Positions 19,762 through 28,078 of a stretch of DNA of 64,000 nt are shown in pieces. Source of the stretch: Comamonadaceae bacterium (GTDB lineage Bacteria; Pseudomonadota; Gammaproteobacteria; Burkholderiales; Burkholderiaceae_C); contig JAACZV010000009.1 of assembly GCA_009996515.1 (NCBI GenBank), forward strand, positions 1 through 64,000. Direction: 5' to 3'. The notes under the pieces were generated by a model that was not told the origin of the DNA, made no database searches, and saw nothing but the letters and a program-made list of their open reading frames with translations. Numbering within the stretch: the first letter of the stretch is position 1; every line of letters begins with the position of its first letter. The position numbers were made by a program, and so were the translations under genes.

Positions 19762-21846
19762 ATGGCACACCTGCCCGAACTTCAACCCGGCTGGCACGAG
19801 CCGCTAGGCGCGCTTGCTCGTGATGGCGGCGTCAACTTCGCCTTCGCAAGCGAACACGCCACCCGCATCGAGCTGTGCGTCTTCGACGCCGAAGGCCAGC
19901 GCGAGCTGCGCCGCTACGCGCTGGACGGTCCTCAGGACGGCGTCTTCCACGGCTTCCTGCCTGGCGTGGGCCCGGGCCTGGTCTACGGCCTGCGCGCCCA
20001 TGGCCCGTATGCGCCGGAGCAGGGCCACCGCTTCAACCCGCACAAGCTGCTGCTGGACCCCTGGGCGCGCGAGATCGTCGGCCGCTTCGGCTGGCGGGCC
20101 GAGCACCATGGCTACGAGCTGGGCCACCCGGACGGCCCGCGGTCGCTGGACGCGCGCGACAACGCGACGCAGGCGCTGAAGGCCCGCGTGGCCGCCGCGC
20201 CGGTCATGCATGCAGGCGCACGCCGCCCGCGCCGCGCGCCTGCCGAGGTCGTGCTCTACGAGGTCCACGTCAAGGGCTTCTCCAGGCTGCTGCCCGGTGT
20301 GCCGGAAGACCTGCGCGGCACCTATGCCGGCCTGGCCCATCCCGCCGCCATCGCGCATTTCAAGCGCCTGGGCGTGACGACGCTGTCGCTGCTGCCGGTG
20401 CAGTACGCCATCGCCGAGCCTCACCTGGCCGAGCGCGGCCTGCCCAACTACTGGGGCTACAACACGCTGGGCTTCTTCTGCCCCGACCCGCGCTGGGCCC
20501 AGGCCGTGCACCGCGACGACCCCACGGCCGTGGCGGCCGAGTTCCGCGCCATGGTGGACGAGCTGCACGCCGCCGGCCTGGAGGTGGTGCTGGACGTGGT
20601 CTACAACCACACGCCCGAGGGCAACGAGTTCGGGCCCACGCTGAGCTGGCGCGGCCTGGACAACAAGACCTGGTACCGGCTAATGGCCGACGACCCCAGC
20701 CGGCATGAGAACCTGACCGGCTGCGGCAACACGGTGAACTGCGCCCATCCGCGGGTGACGCAGTTCGTGCTGGACTCGCTGCGCTACTGGGTCGCCGAGA
20801 TGGGCGTGGACGGCTTCCGCTTCGACCTGGCGCCCGTGCTGGGCCGCACGGGCCGGGGCTTCGACCCCGGTGCCGGCTTCTTCACCGCGCTGCGGCAGGA
20901 CCCGCTGTTGGCCGGCGCGCACCTGATCGCCGAGCCCTGGGACGCGGCCCATGACGGCTACCAGCTGGGCCGCTTTCCCGGCCGCTTCCTGGAGTGGAAC
21001 GACAGGTTCCGCGACGCCGCGCGCGGCTACTGGCTGGGCGTGGGCCCGGGCGTGGGCCGCGGCGAGCTGGCGCGGCGCTTCATGGCCTCCAGCGACGTCT
21101 TTCACCACGGCGGGCGGCTGCCGAGCGCGTCGGTCAACTTCATCGCCGTGCACGACGGCTTCACGCTGGCCGACCTGACCAGCTATTCCACCAAGCACAA
21201 CCAGGCCAACGGCGAGGACAACCGCGATGGCCGCGACGGCGAGCTGTGCGCCAACTTCGGCGCCGAGGGGCCGACGGACGACGCCGCGATCAACGCCGCC
21301 CGCGAGCGCGTGCGCCGCGCGCTGCTGGCCACGCTGCTGCTGGCCCAGGGCACGCCCATGCTGTGCGCCGGCGACGAGATCGGCAACAGCCAGGGCGGCA
21401 ACAACAACGCCTACTGTCAGGACAACCCGACCACCTGGCTGGACTGGGAGCGGGCCGACGGGGCGCTGGCCGAGCTGGTGGCCCAGGCCCTGGCCCTGCG
21501 CGCGCAGGAGCCGCTGCTGCGCCACCCCCGCTGGTTCGCCAACGGCCCCGGCGAGGCACGCATCGTCTGGCATGCGCCCAGCGGCCACGAGATGACGCCC
21601 GGCGACTGGCACGACGCCGGCCAGCGCGCCTTCGGCGCCCAGCTGTTCGAGGCCGGTGCCGGCGTGCCCCGGCTGATGCTGGTCTTCAACCCCGAGCCCG
21701 AGGTCTTGCCCTTCCTGCTCTGCAACGGCCCCTGGCGGCTGGTGCTGGACAGCAGCGCGGCGCTGGGCGAAACCCTCGTGCGGGCCGGCCAGCCGTTCGG
21801 CGTGCCGGCCCGCTCCCTGCTCGTCCTTCGGCATACACCGACATGA
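19762..21846 (+). CDS. glgX: Glycogen debranching enzyme (isoamylase type)
   Basis: A 694-residue GH13 enzyme that hydrolyses alpha-1,6 branches of limit dextrins. It has an N-terminal CBM48-like part (LGALARDGGVNFAFASEHA) and barrel motifs DVVYNHT, GFRFDLAPVLG (nucleophile at about 354), IAEPWD (Glu at about 391) and VHDGFTLAD (HD at about 462), all typical of GlgX/TreX. It follows glgB after a 291-bp repeat-filled spacer and overlaps malQ by ATGA. It would supply linear dextrins to GlgP and MalQ. There is no strong ribosome binding site before the ATG at 19762. Confidence 0.94.
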   Translation: MAHLPELQPGWHEPLGALARDGGVNFAFASEHATRIELCVFDAEGQRELRRYALDGPQDGVFHGFLPGVGPGLVYGLRAHGPYAPEQGHRFNPHKLLLDPWAREIVGRFGWRAEHHGYELGHPDGPRSLDARDNATQALKARVAAAPVMHAGARRPRRAPAEVVLYEVHVKGFSRLLPGVPEDLRGTYAGLAHPAAIAHFKRLGVTTLSLLPVQYAIAEPHLAERGLPNYWGYNTLGFFCPDPRWAQAVHRDDPTAVAAEFRAMVDELHAAGLEVVLDVVYNHTPEGNEFGPTLSWRGLDNKTWYRLMADDPSRHENLTGCGNTVNCAHPRVTQFVLDSLRYWVAEMGVDGFRFDLAPVLGRTGRGFDPGAGFFTALRQDPLLAGAHLIAEPWDAAHDGYQLGRFPGRFLEWNDRFRDAARGYWLGVGPGVGRGELARRFMASSDVFHHGGRLPSASVNFIAVHDGFTLADLTSYSTKHNQANGEDNRDGRDGELCANFGAEGPTDDAAINAARERVRRALLATLLLAQGTPMLCAGDEIGNSQGGNNNAYCQDNPTTWLDWERADGALAELVAQALALRAQEPLLRHPRWFANGPGEARIVWHAPSGHEMTPGDWHDAGQRAFGAQLFEAGAGVPRLMLVFNPEPEVLPFLLCNGPWRLVLDSSAALGETLVRAGQPFGVPARSLLVLRHTPT

Positions 21847-23354
21847 ACCTGAACCAACGCATCTCCGGCGTGCTGCTGCACATCACCTCGCTGCCCGGCC
21901 CGCACGGCATGGGCGACTTCGGCCCCGATGCCTTGCGCTTCGTCGACTGGCTGCAGGCCGCCGGCCAGGGCCTCTGGCAGCTGCTGCCCACCACGCCCAT
22001 AGGCCCGGGCGACAGCCCCTACCAGGGGGTGTCGGCGTTCGCGGGCAGCCCCTGGATGGTGGCGCTGGAGCCGTTGGTCGCCAGGGGATGGCTGAAGCCG
22101 CCCGAGGCCCCCGGCTTCGATGACGCGCAGGTGGACTATGGCCGCGTCACGCCCTGGCGCGAACAGCAGCTGCGCGCTGCGGCCCGGGGATTCCTCGCCG
22201 ATGCGACCACGGCGGACCGCCAGGCCTTCGCCGCCTGGTGCGAGGCCCAGCGCAGCTGGCTGGACGACTACGCCCTCTTCATGGCCATACGCTCGCCGCT
22301 GAACGGCCAGCCCTGGTGGACCTGGGAAGACGGGCTCAAGAGGCGCGAGCCCAAGGCGCTGGCCCAGGCGCGCAAGCAGTACGCCGACGAGATCGCCTTC
22401 TGGCAGTTCGTGCAGTGGCAGTTCGACGTCCAGATCGCCGCGCTGAAGGCCTACGCCAACGCCCGCGGTGTGCACCTGATGGGCGACCTGCCCATCTTCG
22501 TCGCCCACGACAGCGCCGACTGCTGGTCGCGGCCCGATCTGTACCACCTGGACGACGACTTCCAGACCACCGTCGTCGCCGGCGTGCCGCCCGACGACCT
22601 GGGCCCGCTGGGCCAGCGCTGGGGCAACCCGCTGTACCGCTGGGACAAGATGGCCCAGGAGGACTACGCCTGGTGGACGGCCCGCGTGCAGCGCGCGCTG
22701 ACGCAGGCCGACGTGTTCCGCATCGACCACTTCCGCGGCTTCGCCGGCTACTACGAGATCCCCGGCGACAGCCCCGACGCCAAGGGCGGCGAGTGGAAGG
22801 CCGGCCCGGGCATGGCCTTGTTCGACGCCATCAGGAAGGCGCTGGGCCCGCTGCCCATCGTCGCCGAGGACCTGGGCTTCATCACCGACGACGTGCATGC
22901 GCTGCGCGACGGCTGCGGCTTCCCCGGCATGAAGATCCTGCAGTTCGCGTTCGGCGCCGAGGCCGACCACGAGTTCCTGCCGCATCAGTGGCCGCGGGCC
23001 GCGGTGGCCTATACCGGCACCCACGACAACGACACCGTGCGCGGCTGGTGGAACCAGGCCAGGCCGCGCGAGCGCGCCTTTGCGGGCTCCTACCTCGCCT
23101 GCGGCGAGCACGACGTGCACTGGGCCATGATCCGTGCCTGCGCCAACTCGGTGGCCAACCTGGCCGTCTACCCGCTGCAGGACGTGCTGGGCCTGGGCTC
23201 CGAGCACCGCATGAACATCCCCGGCGTGCTGGGTGGCAACTGGGGCTGGCGCTTCCGCTGGGACTGGCTGGGCGCCGAGCCCACGCGCGTGCTGGGCCTG
23301 ATCACGGCGGCGGCGGGGCGGGGGCCGTTCGGGCTGCTGAAGCTGCCGGATTGA
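21843..23354 (+). CDS. malQ: 4-alpha-glucanotransferase (amylomaltase)
   Basis: A 503-residue GH77 enzyme. It transfers glucan segments between maltodextrins and releases glucose, making acceptors long enough for GlgP. Motifs are SLPGPHGMGDFGPDA, SPYQGVSAFAGSPW, VFRIDHFRGF (nucleophile at about 293), PIVAEDLG (Glu at about 341) and GTHDNDT (Asp at about 390). It overlaps the glgX stop by ATGA and is the last gene of the block. Confidence 0.95.
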   Translation: MNLNQRISGVLLHITSLPGPHGMGDFGPDALRFVDWLQAAGQGLWQLLPTTPIGPGDSPYQGVSAFAGSPWMVALEPLVARGWLKPPEAPGFDDAQVDYGRVTPWREQQLRAAARGFLADATTADRQAFAAWCEAQRSWLDDYALFMAIRSPLNGQPWWTWEDGLKRREPKALAQARKQYADEIAFWQFVQWQFDVQIAALKAYANARGVHLMGDLPIFVAHDSADCWSRPDLYHLDDDFQTTVVAGVPPDDLGPLGQRWGNPLYRWDKMAQEDYAWWTARVQRALTQADVFRIDHFRGFAGYYEIPGDSPDAKGGEWKAGPGMALFDAIRKALGPLPIVAEDLGFITDDVHALRDGCGFPGMKILQFAFGAEADHEFLPHQWPRAAVAYTGTHDNDTVRGWWNQARPRERAFAGSYLACGEHDVHWAMIRACANSVANLAVYPLQDVLGLGSEHRMNIPGVLGGNWGWRFRWDWLGAEPTRVLGLITAAAGRGPFGLLKLPD

Positions 23355-23375
23355 GGCGGCCGGCATGGCCACATC

Positions 23376-23397
23376 GCCGCGCGCCGTCGCGCGCGGC
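23376..23397. terminator. GC-rich hairpin between convergent malQ and the GNAT-Rnk gene
   Basis: GCCGCGCG (23376-23383) pairs with CGCGCGGC (23390-23397). It lies in the 47-bp space between two convergent stop codons, where a bidirectional terminator is expected, but has no T-run on either side. Confidence 0.35.
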
Positions 23398-23401
23398 CAG
23401 C

Positions 23402-24307
23402 CTACAGGTGGAAGTGCCCCGCCGCTTCCGGCTGGTAGAGCAACTTGTCGATCTGGACCCGGCAGGTCCGGTCGGGCACCTGCCAGTCGATGACGTCGCC
23501 CTCCCGGTAGCCCAGGATGGCCGTGCCGATGGGGGAGCAGACCGACAGCTTGCCGGCGCTGCCGTCGGCGTCCTGCGGGTAGACCAGGGCCACTTCCAGG
23601 GCCTCGTCGTCCAGCCGCAACAAGGCCCGCGAGTTCATCGTGACGACGTCCCGCGCCACCTGGCTGGGCTCGACGACAACGGCCCGCTCCACCTCGTGCG
23701 CCAGGTCGGCATGGCCGGGCTCGCTCGAGATCAGGCTGCGCAGCCGTATACGGTCTATCGCGGTGATGTAGATGGTCGCGGGGTCGGTGGCGGCGTTCTC
23801 GCGCAGCAGCGGCTGGCATTGCTCCAGCGTGGCGGCAAACGTCTTCAGCGTGGGGGTTTCGCTGGCGAGCTGGAAGCCGCAGCGCTGGAACAGCTTGAGC
23901 GAGCGCGCGTTGTCCGGATGGATCTTGGCGATGAGCTTGTCGGCCCGCATGTCGAAGAAGGCCAGCTTCATGGCCTCGCGGATGGCGCTGGCGCCGAGCT
24001 GCCGGCCCCAGTTGTCGCGGTTGCCGATGACCAGCACCATCTCGCAGTCGGGGCCGGTCTTGACGAGGCGCACAAAGCCCACCGGCACGTCATGGCGGTC
24101 GCAGGCCATGAAGAAGCGGCCGCCCTGGTTGAACAGATGCGTCAGGATGGGCAGGTTGACCCGTTCGATGACCTGCTCGATGAAGCGCGACACATCGCGC
24201 GAATCACTCAGGTAGCGGGTGACGTCTTCGTCTTTCAGCCAGTCCATCAGCTTGAACGCGTCGGGACGGGTGATCTCGGGGCACAGGGATATGAAGGGCT
24301 TGTTCAT
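23402..24307 (-). CDS. GNAT N-acetyltransferase fused to Rnk-type nucleoside diphosphate kinase regulator
   Basis: A 301-residue fusion. Residues 1-155 look like a GNAT acetyltransferase of the RimJ type (ITRPDAFKLMDWLKDEDVTRYL near the start, IGNRDNWGRQLGASAIREAM as the acetyl-CoA loop, IHPDNARSLKLFQRCGF). Residues about 165-301 are an Rnk/GreA-C-like domain (ITAIDRIRLRSLI ... CSPIGTAILGYREGDVIDW), which in Rnk binds RNA polymerase near the secondary channel. The partners and acetyl acceptor are unknown. The ATG at 24307 was chosen over a TTG seven codons upstream. It is a single gene between malQ and the exported amylases and does not obviously belong to the sugar pathway. Confidence 0.82.
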   Translation of the reverse strand: MNKPFISLCPEITRPDAFKLMDWLKDEDVTRYLSDSRDVSRFIEQVIERVNLPILTHLFNQGGRFFMACDRHDVPVGFVRLVKTGPDCEMVLVIGNRDNWGRQLGASAIREAMKLAFFDMRADKLIAKIHPDNARSLKLFQRCGFQLASETPTLKTFAATLEQCQPLLRENAATDPATIYITAIDRIRLRSLISSEPGHADLAHEVERAVVVEPSQVARDVVTMNSRALLRLDDEALEVALVYPQDADGSAGKLSVCSPIGTAILGYREGDVIDWQVPDRTCRVQIDKLLYQPEAAGHFHL

Positions 24308-24413
24308 CTTCACCACGCATGGTTGCAAGAAGAAAGCCTTCCATGGCCGCGGCGGCGATGACGGTTCTTTCGGGAGAGGCCGTTATTTTATCGCCTGTGG
24401 CCGGCAGCCGCTT

Positions 24414-26312
24414 TCAGCCCCCGATTTCCAGGATCAACGGGCTGCGCGCCGGCACCGTGAGGAGGGCTCCCAGCGTCTGCGTCCCGCCGCCCAGCACGTC
24501 GCGGGCGTGCTGTCCCGGCGCCACCCGCTCGGCAAAGCGGGCCAGCGGCAGCTCCACCGGCTGGGCCGTCTTGTTCAAGGCCACCATGACCGTGCGCCGC
24601 CCGTCGTAGCGGAAGAACACATAGCAGCCGCCCAGCGGCGCGTACTGCATCAGCGCGCCGTCGTGGATCAGCGCCTCGCCCTTGCGCCAGTTGAAGAGCC
24701 GCCGCACCCAGGCCTGCATGTCGCGTTGCTGCGGCGTCAGGCCCGCGCCCGTGAAGGCGTTGACCGGGTCGCCGGGCCAGCCGCCCGGCATGTCGCTGCG
24801 CACGCGGCCGTCGTCGCGCTGCACGGGGCTTTCCATCAGGATCTCGCTGCCGTAGAACAGCTGCGGGATGCGCCGCGTCGTCGCGAGATAGGCCAGCGCC
24901 AGCTTGGTCAGGCCCATGTCGCGCCCGAGCAGCGAGAACAGCCGCGGCGTGTCGTGGTTGCCGTCGAACAGCACCAGCCTGGCCGGGTCGGCGTAGACGA
25001 AGTCATGCGCCAGGCTTTCGTACAGCCGCGTGAGCCCGGTGAAGGCGCCGTCATCCTCGGTCAGCGCGGCCAGCAGACCCGTGTTCAGCGGGAAGTCCAT
25101 CATGCTGGGCGTGGACGAGATGTAGCCGTCGTGGTTGCGCTTGCCGCGCTGCCAGTAGGCGACGACGGCCGGATGCGGGCTCCATTCCTCGCCGACGATG
25201 TTGAGGTTGGGGTACTCCTGCATGACGCGCGCCGACCATTGGCTCAGGAAGTCGCGATCCGAGTACGAGTAGGTGTCGGTGCGCAGGCCCGACAGGCCGT
25301 AGCGCTCTATCCACCACAGCGTCATCTGCGTCAGATAGGTGGCCAGCTCGGGCCGGCGCTGGTTCAGGTCGGGCATGCCGGGCACGAACCAGCCGTCGGT
25401 GAAGCGGCGGCGGTCGCTGGGGGCGGCGTAGGGATCTTGCAGCGTCATGCGCGCGTGGTGGGTCTCGACGAACCTGAGGCCCGCGGGCGTGACCTGAGTA
25501 CCCATGCCGCCCGCCGGGTCCGGCGCCTCGTCCCGCGGCCACTGGTTGACCCAGTCCGGCGCGGGCAGGTCGGCCATCCACCAGTGGCCGCTGCCGATGT
25601 GGTTCAGCACCACGTCCTGGATGACGCCCAGGCCCTGGGCCCGGGCCTCGGCCACGAAGGCGCCGAAGTCGTCGTTGGTACCGAAGCGCGGGTCGATGCG
25701 GTAGAAGTCCGTCGCCGCATAGCCGTGGTAGCTGTACCGCTCGCTGTCGTTCGCGATCAGCGGCGTGGGCCAGACCTGCGTGAAGCCCAGGCCGGCGATG
25801 TAGTCCAGGTGGCGGCGCAGGCCGGCCAGGTCGCCGCCGTGGCGGCCGTCGGGGTCGTCGCGGGCCATGCCTTCCTTCATGCCGGCCCGGCCGAGGTCGG
25901 CGCCCTTGGCGAAACGGTCCGGCACGACCAGGTAGATCGCGTCTGCGGGGCCGAAGCCCTGACGCTGGGCCGAGCCCGGGGCGCGGGCCAGCAGCGGATA
26001 GCGCAGCGTCTGGCGGCCCAAGGTCAGCGTCAGCTCTCCCGGGCGGGCGCCGGGCGCGACGGCGAGGTCCACGAACAGGTAGTTGGGGCTGTCGGCGCGG
26101 TGGCTGGCCTTCAGCGTGACGCCGGGGTAGGGGGCCAGCAGCGGCTTCTCGTCGGCGATGCCGGCGCCGTGGATCATCAGCTGCAGCGCGCCGTCGCGCA
26201 TGCCCACCCACCAGTTGGGCGGCTCGACACGGAGGGAGGCGGGGCCGGTCTCGGCGGCCGTCGTGGGCAGGGTCATCAGCAGGGCGGTGGCCAGGGTGAT
26301 CAAGGTCTTCAT
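24414..26312 (-). CDS. Exported cyclomaltodextrinase/neopullulanase-like GH13 enzyme
   Basis: A 632-residue GH13 enzyme with a signal peptide (MKTLITLATALLMTLPTTAA). An N-terminal cyclomaltodextrinase-N-like domain (RVEPPNWWVGM ... LMIHGAG) of about 110 residues precedes the barrel. Catalytic motifs are GLRTDTYSY (nucleophile at about 345), NIVGEEW (Glu at about 375) and FDGNHDTPR (Asp at about 453); a small C-terminal domain follows. The family includes SusA-like periplasmic neopullulanases acting on starch oligomers and cyclodextrins. Its start overlaps the stop of the upstream amylase gene by ATGA (26309-26312), so the two form an operon. Confidence 0.9.
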   Translation of the reverse strand: MKTLITLATALLMTLPTTAAETGPASLRVEPPNWWVGMRDGALQLMIHGAGIADEKPLLAPYPGVTLKASHRADSPNYLFVDLAVAPGARPGELTLTLGRQTLRYPLLARAPGSAQRQGFGPADAIYLVVPDRFAKGADLGRAGMKEGMARDDPDGRHGGDLAGLRRHLDYIAGLGFTQVWPTPLIANDSERYSYHGYAATDFYRIDPRFGTNDDFGAFVAEARAQGLGVIQDVVLNHIGSGHWWMADLPAPDWVNQWPRDEAPDPAGGMGTQVTPAGLRFVETHHARMTLQDPYAAPSDRRRFTDGWFVPGMPDLNQRRPELATYLTQMTLWWIERYGLSGLRTDTYSYSDRDFLSQWSARVMQEYPNLNIVGEEWSPHPAVVAYWQRGKRNHDGYISSTPSMMDFPLNTGLLAALTEDDGAFTGLTRLYESLAHDFVYADPARLVLFDGNHDTPRLFSLLGRDMGLTKLALAYLATTRRIPQLFYGSEILMESPVQRDDGRVRSDMPGGWPGDPVNAFTGAGLTPQQRDMQAWVRRLFNWRKGEALIHDGALMQYAPLGGCYVFFRYDGRRTVMVALNKTAQPVELPLARFAERVAPGQHARDVLGGGTQTLGALLTVPARSPLILEIGG

Positions 26313-27937
26313 CGCGCGTCCAGCCGGTAGACGCGCAGGGACAGCGGCGGCAGCGTCGTGCGCCCCTGCGGCACGGCGCCGCCGCGCGGATGGAGCTGGC
26401 GCGCGCGCGCCGGCAGCGCCAGCGTGGCGGGGGTGTCGCCGTAGTTGATGGCCACCAGCACGCGCTCGCCGTCCAGCACGCGCTGGAAGCTCCAGAGCTG
26501 GCCGTCGACGCGATCGGCCTCGTAGCGGCCCAGCGTTAGCGCCGGCGAGGCGCGGCGCAGCGCGATCAGCTCGCGGTAGAAGTTGAACAGCGAGCCCGGG
26601 TCGCGCTGCTGGCGGTCGGCGTTGTGGCGGCCGCGGTTCGGCGACAGCGGGCGGAAGGGCCGTGCGTTCGTCGTGAAGCCGCCCCGGCCCAGGTTGCCGG
26701 CGGTCCAGCTCATGGGTGCGCGCAGCGGCTCGTCGGCCAGGCCGTCTATGCCGGCCTGGCCGATCTCCTCGCCGTAGTAGACGAAGGGCGTTCCCGGCAG
26801 CAGCAGATAGCTGGCCGCCGCCAGTCGGTAGCGGTCCTGGTCGCCGCGCAGCTGATCCCAGACGCGCTGGCCGGTGAAGATGTCGTGGTTGTGCAGGAAA
26901 GTCGCCATCGTGGGCGACATGCTCCGGTAGTAGTCGGCCACGCGCCGCACCGCCTCGGCATCGCCCTGGGCCGCCTTCATCAGCTCGTAGTTCTGGTTGA
27001 ACGCGAACGCGCCGCCGCACAGCTCGGGCCGGCCGTAGTCGACGGGCTGGGCCGTGGCCTCGCAGACGACGTAGCGGCCGGGGTAGCTCTTGATGAGGTC
27101 CTGGAAGTGCTTGGTCAGCGCGCGGCTCTCGGGCTGGTCGTTCCAGTCCTTGGCGCTGTTCTCGATCAGGTGGGGCACGGCGTCCAGCCGGTAGCCGTCC
27201 AGGCCGCGGTTCAGCCAGAAGCGCAGTGAGTCCTCGTGGTAGCGGACGACCTCGGGGTTGCGCAGGTTGAAGTCGGGCATGTGGGGCCCGAAGGTGCCGA
27301 AGTAGATGTCGGGCGAGCCGGGCGTGACGGGGGGCAGGTCCTTCCACTCGCCGGTCCAGGTCCACGGCTGCCGCGCCGCGTCATACCAGGGGACCTTGCC
27401 CCAGATGTCCCAGCCCGGGCCGGGCTCGGGGTTCCAGACGAACCAGTGGCGCCAGGGGCTGCCGCGGTCGGCCACCGCCTGCTGGAAGGGCGGGAACTGC
27501 CAGGACGCGTGGTTGATGACGTAGTCCATGACGATGCCGATGCCGCGCTTGTGCGCCTCGCGTATCAGTTCATCGAAATCGGCCAGCGTGCCGTACTGCG
27601 GCTCGATGCCGCGGTAGTCGGTCGTCGCGTAGCCATGGTCGTGGTCGGAGCTGGCGGTGATGGGCATCAGCCACAGGCCGCTGATGCCCAGCTTCTGCAG
27701 ATAGGCGAGGCGCCGGGTCAGCCCGCGCAGGTCGCCGATGCCGTCGCCGTCGCTGTCCTGGTAGGCGCGCACGAAGACTTCCATGAAGACGCCCTGCTGC
27801 CAGTGCGCCGGCAGCGTGCTCGGGCGGGGCTGGGCGGGCACGGGGCGGGTGTCGATCTGGGCGCTGGCGGCGGTGGCGGCCAGCGCCAGCGAGAGCAGGA
27901 GTCGTCGGGGCATGAGGGTCGGCGCATTGAGGGGCAT
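26309..27937 (-). CDS. Exported alpha-amylase/alpha-glucosidase, GH13
   Basis: A 542-residue GH13 enzyme with a signal peptide; an internal ATG at 27913 would start it at MPRRLLLSLALAATAASAQ. The barrel has HGYATTDYRGIEPQYGT, DYVINH, GLDGYRLDAVPH (nucleophile at about 250), VVCEATAQ (Glu at about 292) and LHNHDIFTG (HD at about 350). The close spacing of an oligo-1,6-glucosidase/trehalose-synthase-like core suggests action on short maltodextrins rather than whole starch. It heads an operon with the neopullulanase-like gene. A HexR-type site is centred 33 bp upstream, where it would block transcription or early elongation. Confidence 0.88.
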   Translation of the reverse strand: MPLNAPTLMPRRLLLSLALAATAASAQIDTRPVPAQPRPSTLPAHWQQGVFMEVFVRAYQDSDGDGIGDLRGLTRRLAYLQKLGISGLWLMPITASSDHDHGYATTDYRGIEPQYGTLADFDELIREAHKRGIGIVMDYVINHASWQFPPFQQAVADRGSPWRHWFVWNPEPGPGWDIWGKVPWYDAARQPWTWTGEWKDLPPVTPGSPDIYFGTFGPHMPDFNLRNPEVVRYHEDSLRFWLNRGLDGYRLDAVPHLIENSAKDWNDQPESRALTKHFQDLIKSYPGRYVVCEATAQPVDYGRPELCGGAFAFNQNYELMKAAQGDAEAVRRVADYYRSMSPTMATFLHNHDIFTGQRVWDQLRGDQDRYRLAAASYLLLPGTPFVYYGEEIGQAGIDGLADEPLRAPMSWTAGNLGRGGFTTNARPFRPLSPNRGRHNADRQQRDPGSLFNFYRELIALRRASPALTLGRYEADRVDGQLWSFQRVLDGERVLVAINYGDTPATLALPARARQLHPRGGAVPQGRTTLPPLSLRVYRLDAR

Positions 27938-27962
27938 GAAAGCCGGCCAGCAAACCCGGCCA

Positions 27963-27977
27963 TGTAATCGAACTACG
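27963..27977. promoter_or_regulatory. HexR-type operator upstream of the exported amylase operon
   Basis: TGTAATCGAACTACG has left half TGTAAT (as in the Shewanella HexR consensus) and right half ACTAC-G. It is centred 33 bp before the amylase ATG at 27937, the same distance as the site before divergent pulA. Confidence 0.58.
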
Positions 27978-28038
27978 CATCGGAGGCGAGGAAAGCATAG
28001 CCAATCGCCTGCGATGAGGTGCTTGGTGATTTCGATGA

Positions 28039-28053
28039 TGTAGTTTTGCTACT
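28039..28053. promoter_or_regulatory. HexR-type operator upstream of pulA
   Basis: TGTAGTTTTGCTACT differs from the consensus palindrome only at two right-half positions. It is centred 33 bp before the pulA ATG and overlaps the -10-like hexamer TACTAT at 28050-28055, consistent with repression. Confidence 0.62.
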
Positions 28054-28078
28054 ATTTGAGAAAACAAGAGGAGACTTC

